From contig CALWNO010000004.1 of NCBI GenBank assembly GCA_944382785.1, positions 24,799-88,798 on the forward strand: a stretch of 64,000 nucleotides of DNA, read 5' to 3'. The stretch comes from an uncultured Gemmiger sp. Lineage in GTDB: Bacteria > Bacillota > Clostridia > Oscillospirales > Ruminococcaceae. A program made the position numbers and the translations under genes. This document shows, one piece after another, positions 1 through 15,612 of the stretch. The number at the start of each line of letters is the position of its first letter. Within the stretch, counting starts at the first letter, position 1. Below the pieces are notes generated by a model. It was not told the origin of the DNA. It saw only the letters and a program-made list of their open reading frames with translations, and ran no database searches.

Positions 1-305
1 AGGATGCCCGGTTCCAGGCAGGTGCAGCCGTGCACGATGCCGTCCTGCTTGAGCAGGGTGTCGCCGGGGCCCACCTCCCGGGTGGTGTCCCCGATGGTGA
101 ACCGGAACCGGCCGGACACCACATAGGTGATCTGGGTATGGGGATGGTGGTGCATGGCCCCCACTGCCCCCTGGGCAAAGGTGTTCTCCACACACATCAC
201 GTCCTTGCTGTACGCCAGCACCCGGCGCACCACACCCTCCCCCGCAGGTTCGGGCACCGTCTCCGCATGGGGGACCCAGATCTCGTTCATATGCTGCTTT
301 TCCAT
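1..305 (-). CDS. KdgF-like cupin protein (3' end cut by window)
   Basis: The reverse-strand frame opens with ATG at 305 and runs off the window after 101 codons. A small beta-barrel cupin is visible: the metal-binding HHHPHTQ stretch (about residues 56-62) followed by YVVSGRFRF, then GPGD and HGCTCLEPG. This order matches single-domain cupins of the KdgF type, which help open unsaturated uronates from pectin or alginate, but the function here is inference. It lies 30 bases after the GH51 arabinofuranosidase and is probably the last visible gene of the yesNM-abfA operon. Both proteins begin with MEKQH, probably a coincidence. A second in-frame ATG lies at codon 6; the first has a better-placed AAGGATG sequence upstream. 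Confidence 0.8.
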   Translation of the reverse strand, partial: MEKQHMNEIWVPHAETVPEPAGEGVVRRVLAYSKDVMCVENTFAQGAVGAMHHHPHTQITYVVSGRFRFTIGDTTREVGPGDTLLKQDGIVHGCTCLEPGI

Positions 306-335
306 GGTGTATCATCCTTTCTTACGCAAACATTC

Positions 336-1880
<1,545 letters not shown>

Positions 1881-1910
1881 TTATGTATCTCCTGTGCCGG
1901 AAGAGCCCGG

Positions 1911-3749
1911 TCACGGGATGGGCGGTTGGGTGCCGGAATCGTCAAAGAAGCAGGCCGGCAGATGGATGGTGATGGTGTTGCGGAAATAGGGGATGGTCTC
2001 AAAGGTGATGTTCACGTTGCCGTAGTAGCTGTGCAGCCGCTGGTATACGTTGTTCAGCCCCACATGCTGTTCCCGGGACCCCGCCGGGCTTTTGGTGTAC
2101 ATGATCTGGCGGGCCCGCTCGATGTTGATGCCGGCACCGTTGTCAATGACCGAAATGCACAGCTCGGAGCCCTGGATCTCGGCGCCGATCTCGATGGTAG
2201 GGGCGATGGGTACCCCGCCGCCGTTGATGTCGAACCCGTGTTTGAGGGAGTTTTCCACCAAAGGCTGAAGGATGCTCTTGAGGATCATCCGGGGACGCAG
2301 TTCATCCGGCACGTTCACCACCATGGCGATGGGTTTACTGAACCGGCAGCTCATGATGTCCACATAGGCGGTGACCTGCTGGATCTCGCTGTCGATGGTG
2401 TGCTGGTTGTTGCCGGCGGAAAGGCTGATGCGGATATATTCTCCCAGGTTGGTGATCATCTCGGATACATTGGCCGGGCGACCGTTGTACACCTCCATAT
2501 TGATGAACTCCAGGGTGTTGTAGAGAAAATGGGGGTTGATCTGCTCGGTGAGCATCTGCATCTCGGCGTTGTAGCGCTCCCGTTCTTCATGTTTGATGGC
2601 CTTGAACTGCCGCTGCATGATATGATACATGGAGTTGAGGGCGGCTTCCAGCTGCCCCAGCTCGTCCTGGGTGGTCAGGCGGGTCTTGCCGTCGTAGGAG
2701 CGCTGTTCGATCTGACGCACCGTGAACATCAGGCTGCGCAGCGGCCGGGTCACCAGCACCGAGATGAGCACACACAGGGCTGTAATGGTGACAATGCAGG
2801 TCACCGCCAGGATCTGCAGCAGGTCCATGATGTCCCCGGTGCCGGCGGTGAAGGCGCTTTCGTCCACCACGTTGACCAGGTACAGCCCCCCGTACTGGAG
2901 GGGTTCCAGGTACACATACCGGCTGTGGAAGGTAAAGCGGTCGGTCTGGTCCGCCAATGCCTGGCGCAGCGCCTCGGTCAGGTCGGGATCGGTGAGCTTT
3001 TCATACTGGGGGTTGTCCCGGGGCAGGCTGATGGCGGTGCCCTCCCCATCCATCAGGAACAGTTCTCCCTCCGAGCCGTCGTCACAGCACAGACCCAGAT
3101 AGTCCTCCAGGTTGGTGGCGTCTATGAGCAGGTAGAGCAAAAGATCCGCGCTCTCCGCACTGTCACTGATGAGCAAATACTGGTAACTGCTGATGCGCAG
3201 GGGGATGACCAGCGGCACCACATCCGCCCGGTTCTGGAAAGGGCTGCTGCCCACCGGCAGCAGGGTGATGCCCTGCACCGCGGACAGGTCATAGCCCAGG
3301 GTATAGTCTTCCCGGTCAATGCCCAGGCGGAATACATAGGGGGCAAACAGGGCGGGGCCATCCCCCTTGGTTTTGGCCAGCAGGGCCGACTGCACCAGCC
3401 CGCTGGTCTGCATGAAATCGTTCAGGTCGGACTGAATGTCGTTGTTGACCACGGTGTAGTTGTCGGCGGTGCTGTTGACAATGTTGATGCACTTGGCCCG
3501 GAACTCCGCCGAAGCAATGCGGGTGACCAGACGTTCCAGCAGATCCTTGTAGGTATCGGAAAACTTGGTGGCGGCGGAGGCGGTGTCCACGCCGCCCTGG
3601 GTCACCGCACTGCCCAGCAGAAAGGAGTGCAGGTACATGTTCAGGGCGATCATGGCACAGGCAAAAATCAGCAGGATGGGCACCGTCATATACAGCCACA
3701 CCTTGAAAGCCAGCTTGGTCTGGGCCAGCCGGCGGATTCGCTGGATCAA
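1911..3749 (-). CDS. YesM-type sensor histidine kinase
   Basis: A 612-residue membrane sensor. The first membrane helix is near residues 18-40, an extracellular sensing region of about 265 residues follows, and a second helix lies near 308-333, followed by HAMP. The His_kinase (LytS/YesM) motif INPHFLYNTLEF carries the phospho-acceptor His407. The C-terminal ATPase domain shows PLVENSLKHGFD and the VIDNGAGI motif. Kinases of this family pair with AraC-type response regulators and commonly sense oligosaccharides for a nearby ABC importer. The regulator gene ends 23 bases upstream, and a divergent sugar importer starts at 5742, so both are plausible targets. Confidence 0.93.
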   Translation of the reverse strand: MIQRIRRLAQTKLAFKVWLYMTVPILLIFACAMIALNMYLHSFLLGSAVTQGGVDTASAATKFSDTYKDLLERLVTRIASAEFRAKCINIVNSTADNYTVVNNDIQSDLNDFMQTSGLVQSALLAKTKGDGPALFAPYVFRLGIDREDYTLGYDLSAVQGITLLPVGSSPFQNRADVVPLVIPLRISSYQYLLISDSAESADLLLYLLIDATNLEDYLGLCCDDGSEGELFLMDGEGTAISLPRDNPQYEKLTDPDLTEALRQALADQTDRFTFHSRYVYLEPLQYGGLYLVNVVDESAFTAGTGDIMDLLQILAVTCIVTITALCVLISVLVTRPLRSLMFTVRQIEQRSYDGKTRLTTQDELGQLEAALNSMYHIMQRQFKAIKHEERERYNAEMQMLTEQINPHFLYNTLEFINMEVYNGRPANVSEMITNLGEYIRISLSAGNNQHTIDSEIQQVTAYVDIMSCRFSKPIAMVVNVPDELRPRMILKSILQPLVENSLKHGFDINGGGVPIAPTIEIGAEIQGSELCISVIDNGAGINIERARQIMYTKSPAGSREQHVGLNNVYQRLHSYYGNVNITFETIPYFRNTITIHLPACFFDDSGTQPPIP

Positions 3750-3772
3750 AAGTCTTTTCCTCCTTTGCCGGC

Positions 3773-5332
3773 TCAGTCCTGAACGGAGTTCTGGTATTCC
3801 GAGGGGGTCATGCCGGTTTCGTTCTTGAAGGCCCGGGAGAAGGAACGGTAGTCCTGGTAGCCGGTGCGGTAGGCGATCTCACTGATGTTGGCCACCCGGG
3901 CCTTGAGCATCTGTTTGGCATAGGCCATGCGCACCTGCAAAAGGTAATCCCGGAAGTTGACACCGGTCTTATCCTTGAAGTAGATGGCAAAATAGCTCTC
4001 GCTCAGGTTCACCTGGGCGGCCACATCCTTGGCCTTCAGGTTGCGGTTGAGGTTGTTGCGGATATACTCCTTGGCAATGCGGATGGTGCGGTTTTCGTCC
4101 CCGGTCATGGCCTCCAGCATCTTGCTGTACCGGGCAAAAGCGCTCACCAGCCAGTCCCGCATCTCCCCGATGGTGTTCAGGGAGTTGAGCTCCTCATAGG
4201 AGAAGGGGAATTCCATCTTTTTGTCCGGCTGGGTCATCTGCACCTGTTTCTGGGCGGTGAGCAGCAGATACATGCACATGCCCACCACAAAGCTGGGCGG
4301 CGGTTCGCCCCCCACCAGCAGGGACTGGAAGAAGGCTTCGCAGTAGGTGCGGATGGCGGGCAGGTCGTTCTGCAGCAGGGCGGTGGTCAGGGGGGCGAAA
4401 TCAATGTTTTCCTGGGAAAAGGCCGGGGTGTAGCTGTTGATGGTGTTGCTGTCAAAGACATCCTGGTCGGCGTCGTAGATGCGGTAGCTCAGGGCTTCCT
4501 GGGCCCGGGCAAAGGAGAGGCTGGTCTGGCTGAAGCCCGGCACCACCTTGCCCAGCCCCACCCGCACATCGTAGGGGGTGCCGGTGCGGATGCGGGTCAC
4601 ACACTGGTTCAGGCGGGTCAGGAACTCCTCATCCCGGGTGGTTTCCCCGTTGAAGATGGCCGCCAGGCGGCTGTCGTCATAGACCCAGCATTCCATGGGA
4701 CTGCCGAAAAATACCGTGCTCACAATGCTGCGGGCGATCTCTTTCAGGGGCGGGGCCTCCCCGCTGTCCCTGCGTTCCAGCTGGAAGATCGCCACAAAGT
4801 TGGGGCCGTTGGTGATGGCCAGCTGCAGCCCTTCCACCCCGCCGGACCCGCTGTATTTCTTCTGGACCAGATGATTCAGGAACAGGGTGCGGGAGGAATC
4901 CATCAGCCGGGTGATCTCCTGCTCGTCCGCCGCGGCGTTCTTGCGGTGGGACAGCACCTCCTGGCACTGCTGCAGCAGCACGGTGCGGAACTCTTCCACA
5001 TTCAGCGGCTTGAGAAAGTAGGTCTTGACCCCGTAGCGGATGGCTTTCTGGGCATAGGCAAACTCCCCGTATCCGCTGAGGATGAGGAACCGGGTGGGCA
5101 GTTCCTCCTCATGGGCACGGCGGATGACCTCCAGCCCATCCATATCCGGCATGTTGATATCCATAATGGCAATGTCCGGCCGGAACCGCCGCAGATCCTC
5201 CAGGGCCTGCTGCCCGGTACCCACACAGCTGACCACCAGCGCCTGTTCCAGCAGGCGGGTGACAATGGCCCGGAGCCCGGTGCGGATCGCCTGTTCATCG
5301 TCGGCAATCAGAACGGTCACTTTCTGATTCAA
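3773..5332 (-). CDS. YesN-type response regulator, AraC family, TTG start
   Basis: A receiver domain at the N-terminus has acidic residues ADDE at 10-13 and phospho-acceptor Asp58 in IMDINMPD. A central linker region of about 280 residues precedes a C-terminal AraC double helix-turn-helix (FAIYFKDKTGVNFRDYLL and ISEIAYRTGYQDYRSFSRAF). The frame stays open to a TTG at 5350, but the TTG at 5332 is the better start: AGGAGG lies seven bases before it and the protein then begins at the receiver fold (519 residues). It is the first gene of the operon with the YesM-type kinase and abfA. Phosphorylation would be expected to activate the adjacent importer or its own operon. Confidence 0.92.
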   Translation of the reverse strand: MNQKVTVLIADDEQAIRTGLRAIVTRLLEQALVVSCVGTGQQALEDLRRFRPDIAIMDINMPDMDGLEVIRRAHEEELPTRFLILSGYGEFAYAQKAIRYGVKTYFLKPLNVEEFRTVLLQQCQEVLSHRKNAAADEQEITRLMDSSRTLFLNHLVQKKYSGSGGVEGLQLAITNGPNFVAIFQLERRDSGEAPPLKEIARSIVSTVFFGSPMECWVYDDSRLAAIFNGETTRDEEFLTRLNQCVTRIRTGTPYDVRVGLGKVVPGFSQTSLSFARAQEALSYRIYDADQDVFDSNTINSYTPAFSQENIDFAPLTTALLQNDLPAIRTYCEAFFQSLLVGGEPPPSFVVGMCMYLLLTAQKQVQMTQPDKKMEFPFSYEELNSLNTIGEMRDWLVSAFARYSKMLEAMTGDENRTIRIAKEYIRNNLNRNLKAKDVAAQVNLSESYFAIYFKDKTGVNFRDYLLQVRMAYAKQMLKARVANISEIAYRTGYQDYRSFSRAFKNETGMTPSEYQNSVQD

Positions 5333-5372
5333 TGAGAATCCTCCTATCAATATCGGCCGCCAACCGCCATTC

Positions 5373-5403
5373 CATGCCGGCAGGCGGGCCCATGCCCGGC
5401 ATG
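5373..5403 (-). promoter_or_regulatory. Hairpin in yesN leader
   Basis: CATGCCGG and CCGGCATG form a perfect eight-base inverted repeat in the untranslated leader between the promoter at 5490-5518 and the TTG start. There is no T-run beside it, so it is not a simple terminator. It may be an RNA stability or regulatory element. Confidence 0.35.
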
Positions 5404-5489
5404 AACTTTTGATGCCTTATAAAAAAGAGAGCCTGATTTTTCGGTGATCCGCTCTGCGGCCACCCGCACTGTCCCGAGCCGGTATTTTT

Positions 5490-5518
5490 ACGATAGCACA
5501 CCCCTCACAAAAAAGCAA
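5490..5518 (-). promoter_or_regulatory. Promoter of yesNM-abfA operon
   Basis: On the minus strand a TTGCTT -35 box (5513-5518) and a TATCGT -10 box (5490-5495) are separated by exactly 17 bases. The leader to the TTG start would be about 150 bases. Confidence 0.6.
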
Positions 5519-5741
5519 TAAGCCGAAGAGCCGTTATTTTCCAGCGTCATGCACAAATCTCGGTCGATACGTTTGTTTGTTTTAGTGGGTATGACGGCGT
5601 TTTTGTTGAGAGATGTTACATTTTTAATGAAATGTGCCCTGTTGCCCACCAACCCAATGAGGATAAACTATAGTTGTCAGATAAAGTACCGGTGCCCGAG
5701 AGCCGGTACAAAAATTCATATAAGAAGGGAGAACACTTCTC

Positions 5742-7154
5742 ATGAGAAAAACCATGGCAAAAGTGACCGCACTTGCGGTAGCGGCCGGCATGCTGGCCGC
5801 GTGCGGTTCCACCGGCGGTTCTACCGGCGGCGGCACTGCGGAGACCTCCACCGGTGCCACCGGTTCGGGGGACGCAACGGTGATCGAGGTATGGTCCAAC
5901 AACCGTCATGACGAAGAGTACATGACCCAGATGATCGATGCGTTCAACGCGAGCCACACCGACATCCAGATCGAGTACACCATCCTCACCGACGACTGGG
6001 CCAACTCCATCCAGCTGGCCTTCCAGGCCAACACCGCCCCGGACATCATCACCATCGCCGCTTCGGACAACATGACCCTGAGCGACTACGTCAGCGGCGG
6101 CATGTTCGAAAGCCTGACCCCCTACATCGAGGCGGACACCGAGTTCCAGACCGTCACCGAAGTGTACGATCACATGTATGAAGGCCTGAACTCCATCGGC
6201 GACGAGATCTACTGGGTGCCCAACGGCGTTCGTTCCGGCACCCGCATCGAATACAACGTGGAACTGCTGAAGAACGCCGGCTATGACGGCGTGCCCGCTA
6301 CCCTGGACGAGCTGGTGGAAGCCTGCAAGGCCGTCACCGAGCAGGGCAACGGCAGCGTCTACGGCGTGGGCTTCACCTCCTCCAGCCCGCTGAGCCGCTG
6401 GATCGAGGGCGTGGCCGAAATGAGCGGCGCCACCCATATGGGCTATGACTACGTCAACGGCGTCTTCGACTTCTCCAGCTGGAAGCCGGTCATTGAATCC
6501 GCTGCCAAGCTGTACGCCGACGGCTCCGTGCTGCCCGGCTCCGAGACCCAGGGCGTGGACAACAGCCGTGCGCTGTTTGCCCAGGGCGCCTTCGCTGTCT
6601 GGGGCAACGCTTCCCAGGAAGCCGGCGTCTTCACCGACCAGTTCCCCGTCTCCTTTGACTGGGGCGTCGCCGAGCTGCCCACCATGGACGGCACCGTCAA
6701 GGGCGCGCTGAGCTGCACCCCCAACTTCGGCTTCACCATGCTGACCAGCTGCGAGAACAAGGACGCAGCCTGGGAGGTCATCAAGTACTTCTCCAGCGAG
6801 GACTTCATGAAGGGCTACCTGGAAGGCGGCTACACCCTGCCCCTGTCCACCTATATGTCCGAAAAGATCGACTCCTCCAAGACCGGCCGTCTGGCGGACT
6901 TCGCCCTGACCGACTATGAGGACGTGTATCCCACCCCGCCGTCTGTTGCCATCGAAGGCGACGACTACCTGGTCACCCTGTGGAACGCCGTGCTGGGCAA
7001 TGTCTCCGCCGACGAGGCTATCCAGGACCTGAACACCCGCTATAACGAGGCTTTGGAACGCGGGCTGAGCAACGGCAGCTGCACTCGCGTTGTGATCGCG
7101 GACTATGATCCGCTGCATCCGTCCGCCGGCACCCCGACATACGAAACCGAGTAA
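5742..7154 (+). CDS. Sugar ABC importer, extracellular binding lipoprotein
   Basis: A 470-residue family 1 solute-binding protein. The signal peptide ends in a lipobox LAAC (Cys21), followed by a Gly/Ser/Thr-rich tether. The mature part has the usual two-lobed pattern, with TAPDIITIAASDN near the start of the ligand fold and a C-terminal series of helices. It delivers a carbohydrate to the two permeases encoded downstream. AGAAGGGAG lies about a dozen bases before the ATG. A strong terminator hairpin separates it from the permease genes, as expected for a binding protein made in excess. No ATPase gene follows. The ligand is not evident; the downstream GH38 and GH2 genes suggest manno- or galacto-oligosaccharides. 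Confidence 0.9.
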   Translation: MRKTMAKVTALAVAAGMLAACGSTGGSTGGGTAETSTGATGSGDATVIEVWSNNRHDEEYMTQMIDAFNASHTDIQIEYTILTDDWANSIQLAFQANTAPDIITIAASDNMTLSDYVSGGMFESLTPYIEADTEFQTVTEVYDHMYEGLNSIGDEIYWVPNGVRSGTRIEYNVELLKNAGYDGVPATLDELVEACKAVTEQGNGSVYGVGFTSSSPLSRWIEGVAEMSGATHMGYDYVNGVFDFSSWKPVIESAAKLYADGSVLPGSETQGVDNSRALFAQGAFAVWGNASQEAGVFTDQFPVSFDWGVAELPTMDGTVKGALSCTPNFGFTMLTSCENKDAAWEVIKYFSSEDFMKGYLEGGYTLPLSTYMSEKIDSSKTGRLADFALTDYEDVYPTPPSVAIEGDDYLVTLWNAVLGNVSADEAIQDLNTRYNEALERGLSNGSCTRVVIADYDPLHPSAGTPTYETE

Positions 7155-7190
7155 GCCCCGGCCGGGTCGCAGTTGACTGCATGAACCGAG

Positions 7191-7233
7191 AATGCGCTCC
7201 CGCGAGGCAAAGCTGCGCGGGAGCGCATTTTTT
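7191..7233 (+). terminator. Terminator/attenuator after the binding-protein gene
   Basis: A perfect 14-base-pair stem (7191-7204 with 7216-7229) ends in six T. It sits between the binding-protein and permease genes and probably lowers permease expression relative to the binding protein by partial termination. Confidence 0.85.
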
Positions 7234-7258
7234 CCGGTTCCTTTAAGGAGGTACCATA

Positions 7259-8197
7259 ATGAGCGAAACGAAAGCCAAAACCGCCGTGAAAGCACCCAAA
7301 CGCGGTATGGACGCCAACACCAGCGCGAAGATCGCCACCGTGCTGATGATGTTCCCCGCGGTTTTGCTGCTGTGCGTTGTATCCATCTACCCGTTTTTGT
7401 GGCTGTTCCGCTATGTCTTCTATGACTACAACGGCATGACCTCGTACTTTACCGGTCTGCACAACTTCACCCGTATGTTCGGGGACACTGCCTTCTGGGC
7501 CAGTGTGGGCCATACCTTTGAATACGCCATCCTCAAGATCATCTTCATCATCCCCCTGGCCCTGATCATGGCCGAGCTCATGAGCCAGAAGATCCGGGGT
7601 TCCGGCGTGTTCCGGGTCATCTACTTCATGCCCACCATCATCTCCACCGCCATCTCCGCCATGGTGTTCGGCTTCATCTTCGCAGCGTACAACGGCGTGC
7701 TCAACGCTGTGCTGCGGGCCACCGGCATCATCAGCCAGAACATCAACTGGCTGGGCGATTCCAACACCGCCATGTGGGCCGTGCTCATCGTGGCTGTGTG
7801 GGGCGGCTTCGGTAACTACATGATCTACTTCATGTCCGGTTTGTCCAGCATCCCCCACGATGTGTACGAATCCGCCATGATCGACGGCGCCGGCGGGCTG
7901 ACCACCTTCTTCCGCATCACCCTGCCCATGCTCAGCCCCATGTTCAAGGTCATCATGATGCTGGCCATCACCGCCGCCTTCAAGGACTATGAGTCCATCA
8001 TGGTCCTGACCCAGGGCGGTCCGGACAACCGCACCCAGGTCATGTTCCTGTACATCTACCAGCTGCTGTTCGGTACCAGCACCACCAAACCCCAGATCGG
8101 CTACGCCTGCGTGCTCAGCCTGGTGGCTGCCATCATCGTGGGCATCGTCACCGGCCTGTACATGCTGCTGGCCCGCAAGCTGGACGACGTGATGTAA
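7259..8197 (+). CDS. Sugar ABC importer permease, MalF type
   Basis: A 312-residue inner-membrane protein with about six membrane helices. The cytoplasmic EAA loop is visible as VYESAMIDGAGGLTTFFRITLP near residues 200-221, the site that docks the ATPase. It forms the heterodimeric channel with the next gene product. AAGGAGG precedes the ATG by seven bases. The operon provides binding protein and two permeases but no ATP-binding subunit, so a shared MsmK-type ATPase from elsewhere is required (inference from other Firmicutes). Confidence 0.93.
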   Translation: MSETKAKTAVKAPKRGMDANTSAKIATVLMMFPAVLLLCVVSIYPFLWLFRYVFYDYNGMTSYFTGLHNFTRMFGDTAFWASVGHTFEYAILKIIFIIPLALIMAELMSQKIRGSGVFRVIYFMPTIISTAISAMVFGFIFAAYNGVLNAVLRATGIISQNINWLGDSNTAMWAVLIVAVWGGFGNYMIYFMSGLSSIPHDVYESAMIDGAGGLTTFFRITLPMLSPMFKVIMMLAITAAFKDYESIMVLTQGGPDNRTQVMFLYIYQLLFGTSTTKPQIGYACVLSLVAAIIVGIVTGLYMLLARKLDDVM

Positions 8198-8210
8198 GGA
8201 GGACAAAGCT

Positions 8211-9086
8211 ATGTTCAAAAAAGAATCTTCCGGCGAAGTCATGTCCACCAGCACCCATGTGGCCCGCTTTATCCTCTTCCTCTTCATGCTGATCGTGGCT
8301 TTGCTGACCCTGTACCCGGTGCTGTACGTCGTCTTCGGCTCCTTCAAGGAGAACGGCGAGCTGCTCATCGGCGGTATCAACATGTTCCCCAAGGTGTGGA
8401 TCGTGGACAACTTCATCGAAGCCTGGCAGAAAGCCGACTTCAGCGTCTACACCATCAACAGCGTGATCATCGCCGTGGGCGTCATGATCCTGTCCCTGAT
8501 CTCCTCCGGTATGGCCGGCTACGTGCTCAGCCGCCGGAACTTCAAGGGCAAAAAGCTCATCTACGGCCTGCTCATGGCCTTCATGTTCATCAACGTGGGC
8601 TCGGTTTCCCTGCGCCCCCTGTTTGAACTGGCCATCAGCCTGCACCTGAACACCTCCCTGTTCAGCGTCATCTTCATCTCCGCCGGCACCGCCCAGGCCA
8701 CCTACATCTTCCTGGTGGACAGCTACATGAAGACCCTGCCCAAGGAACTGGACGAGGCCGCCACCATCGACGGATGCACCTTCTTCCAGGTGTACATCCA
8801 CATCATCCTGCCGCTGCTGCGGCCCATCCTGGCCACCGTCGCCCTGCTTTCCTTCCGCGGCGGCTGGAACGAGTACATCCTGCCCCTCGTCTTCACCATG
8901 ACCGACCAGGCCAAGCGTCCCTTGACCGTGGGCGTCACCATGCTGAAGAACTCCGGTGACGGCGCGGCTGCCTGGAACATCATGTTCGCCGGCGCCACCA
9001 TCGCCATCATCCCCATCCTGCTGATCTACATCGTGGCCAGCAAATACTTCATCGAAGGCCTGACCGGCGGCGCTGTCAAAGGCTGA
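8211..9086 (+). CDS. Sugar ABC importer permease, MalG type
   Basis: A 291-residue six-helix permease. The EAA loop reads ELDEAATIDGCTFFQVYIHI (about residues 179-198). It starts 13 bases after the first permease with AAGGAGG in front, so translation is coupled or nearly so. It ends with the typical FIEGLTGGAVKG tail of carbohydrate permeases. It works with the MalF-type partner and the lipoprotein encoded upstream. Confidence 0.93.
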   Translation: MFKKESSGEVMSTSTHVARFILFLFMLIVALLTLYPVLYVVFGSFKENGELLIGGINMFPKVWIVDNFIEAWQKADFSVYTINSVIIAVGVMILSLISSGMAGYVLSRRNFKGKKLIYGLLMAFMFINVGSVSLRPLFELAISLHLNTSLFSVIFISAGTAQATYIFLVDSYMKTLPKELDEAATIDGCTFFQVYIHIILPLLRPILATVALLSFRGGWNEYILPLVFTMTDQAKRPLTVGVTMLKNSGDGAAAWNIMFAGATIAIIPILLIYIVASKYFIEGLTGGAVKG

Positions 9087-9116
9087 GCCCCGGTTTTCGC
9101 CCCTGTTTCCTCTTGT

Positions 9117-9162
9117 CTGCGCATGCCCGCCCCCGGCCGGGGACGGGCGTGCGTAGCCTTTT
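9117..9162 (+). terminator. Possible weak terminator hairpin
   Basis: A long GC-rich imperfect inverted repeat around 9121-9152 (GCATGCCCG with CGGGCGTGC, two wobble pairs) is followed by a short TTTT at 9159-9162. It may trim transcription between the permease gene and the downstream enzyme genes. Confidence 0.4.
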
Positions 9163-9205
9163 ATCAAAGCCAATCCACGGCAACAGCCATCGGGAGGTCT
9201 GCCCT

Positions 9206-9442
9206 GTGAAAGAATACATTGAAACCGTTATTGCCCCCCGCATCCGCGGTGATGGCGGGTGGCTGGATATTTTGAGCATCGACGGCGACTGCATCAAGGT
9301 CCGCCTGCAGGGGGAATGTTCCAAGTGCAACATTGCCCCCCGCTGCATGGACTGGGTCCGCCAGGAGATCAAGCGTGATCTGGGCCGGGATGTCCGGATC
9401 GAATACCTCCGCAAGAAACCGTTTTTCTGGGACAACGACTGA
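9206..9442 (+). CDS. Small NifU C-terminal-domain-like protein, GTG start
   Basis: A 78-residue protein beginning with GTG at 9206, chosen because GGGAGGT lies seven bases upstream and the fold starts directly after it. It resembles the NifU C-terminal (Nfu) domain: IRGDGGWLDI, then LQGECSKCNIAPRC with the CxxC pair Cys39/Cys42, where Nfu proteins hold a transient Fe-S cluster. Cys30 and Cys48 are additional. Its place between sugar permeases and an alpha-mannosidase is unusual, since Nfu domains are normally near suf or isc genes. It could mature an Fe-S enzyme of this pathway or simply be a displaced housekeeping gene; neither is shown by the sequence. Confidence 0.8.
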   Translation: MKEYIETVIAPRIRGDGGWLDILSIDGDCIKVRLQGECSKCNIAPRCMDWVRQEIKRDLGRDVRIEYLRKKPFFWDND

Positions 9443-9494
9443 TGTCCCCCCACGGCCCGGGTCACCCCGTGCCCCCGCAAGGAGTTGATGATAC

Positions 9495-15559
<6,065 letters not shown>

Positions 15560-15612
15560 ACAAGATCATACAAAAAGAGGGAAGGTTCCTTTCCCTCGGG
15601 AGGCATCCGATT

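Larger units (their letters stand above)
5333..5741. other. Divergent intergenic region between yesN and a sugar importer
   Basis: No gene is seen in these 409 bases. They hold a good minus-strand promoter (5490-5518), a poor candidate for the plus strand (TTGCCC at 5642-5647 and TAAACT at 5664-5669, 16-base spacer), and a GC-rich hairpin in the yesN leader (5373-5403). The lower-GC stretch near 5560-5700 is the likely control region for the importer and would be the place to look for a YesN binding site. Confidence 0.5.
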
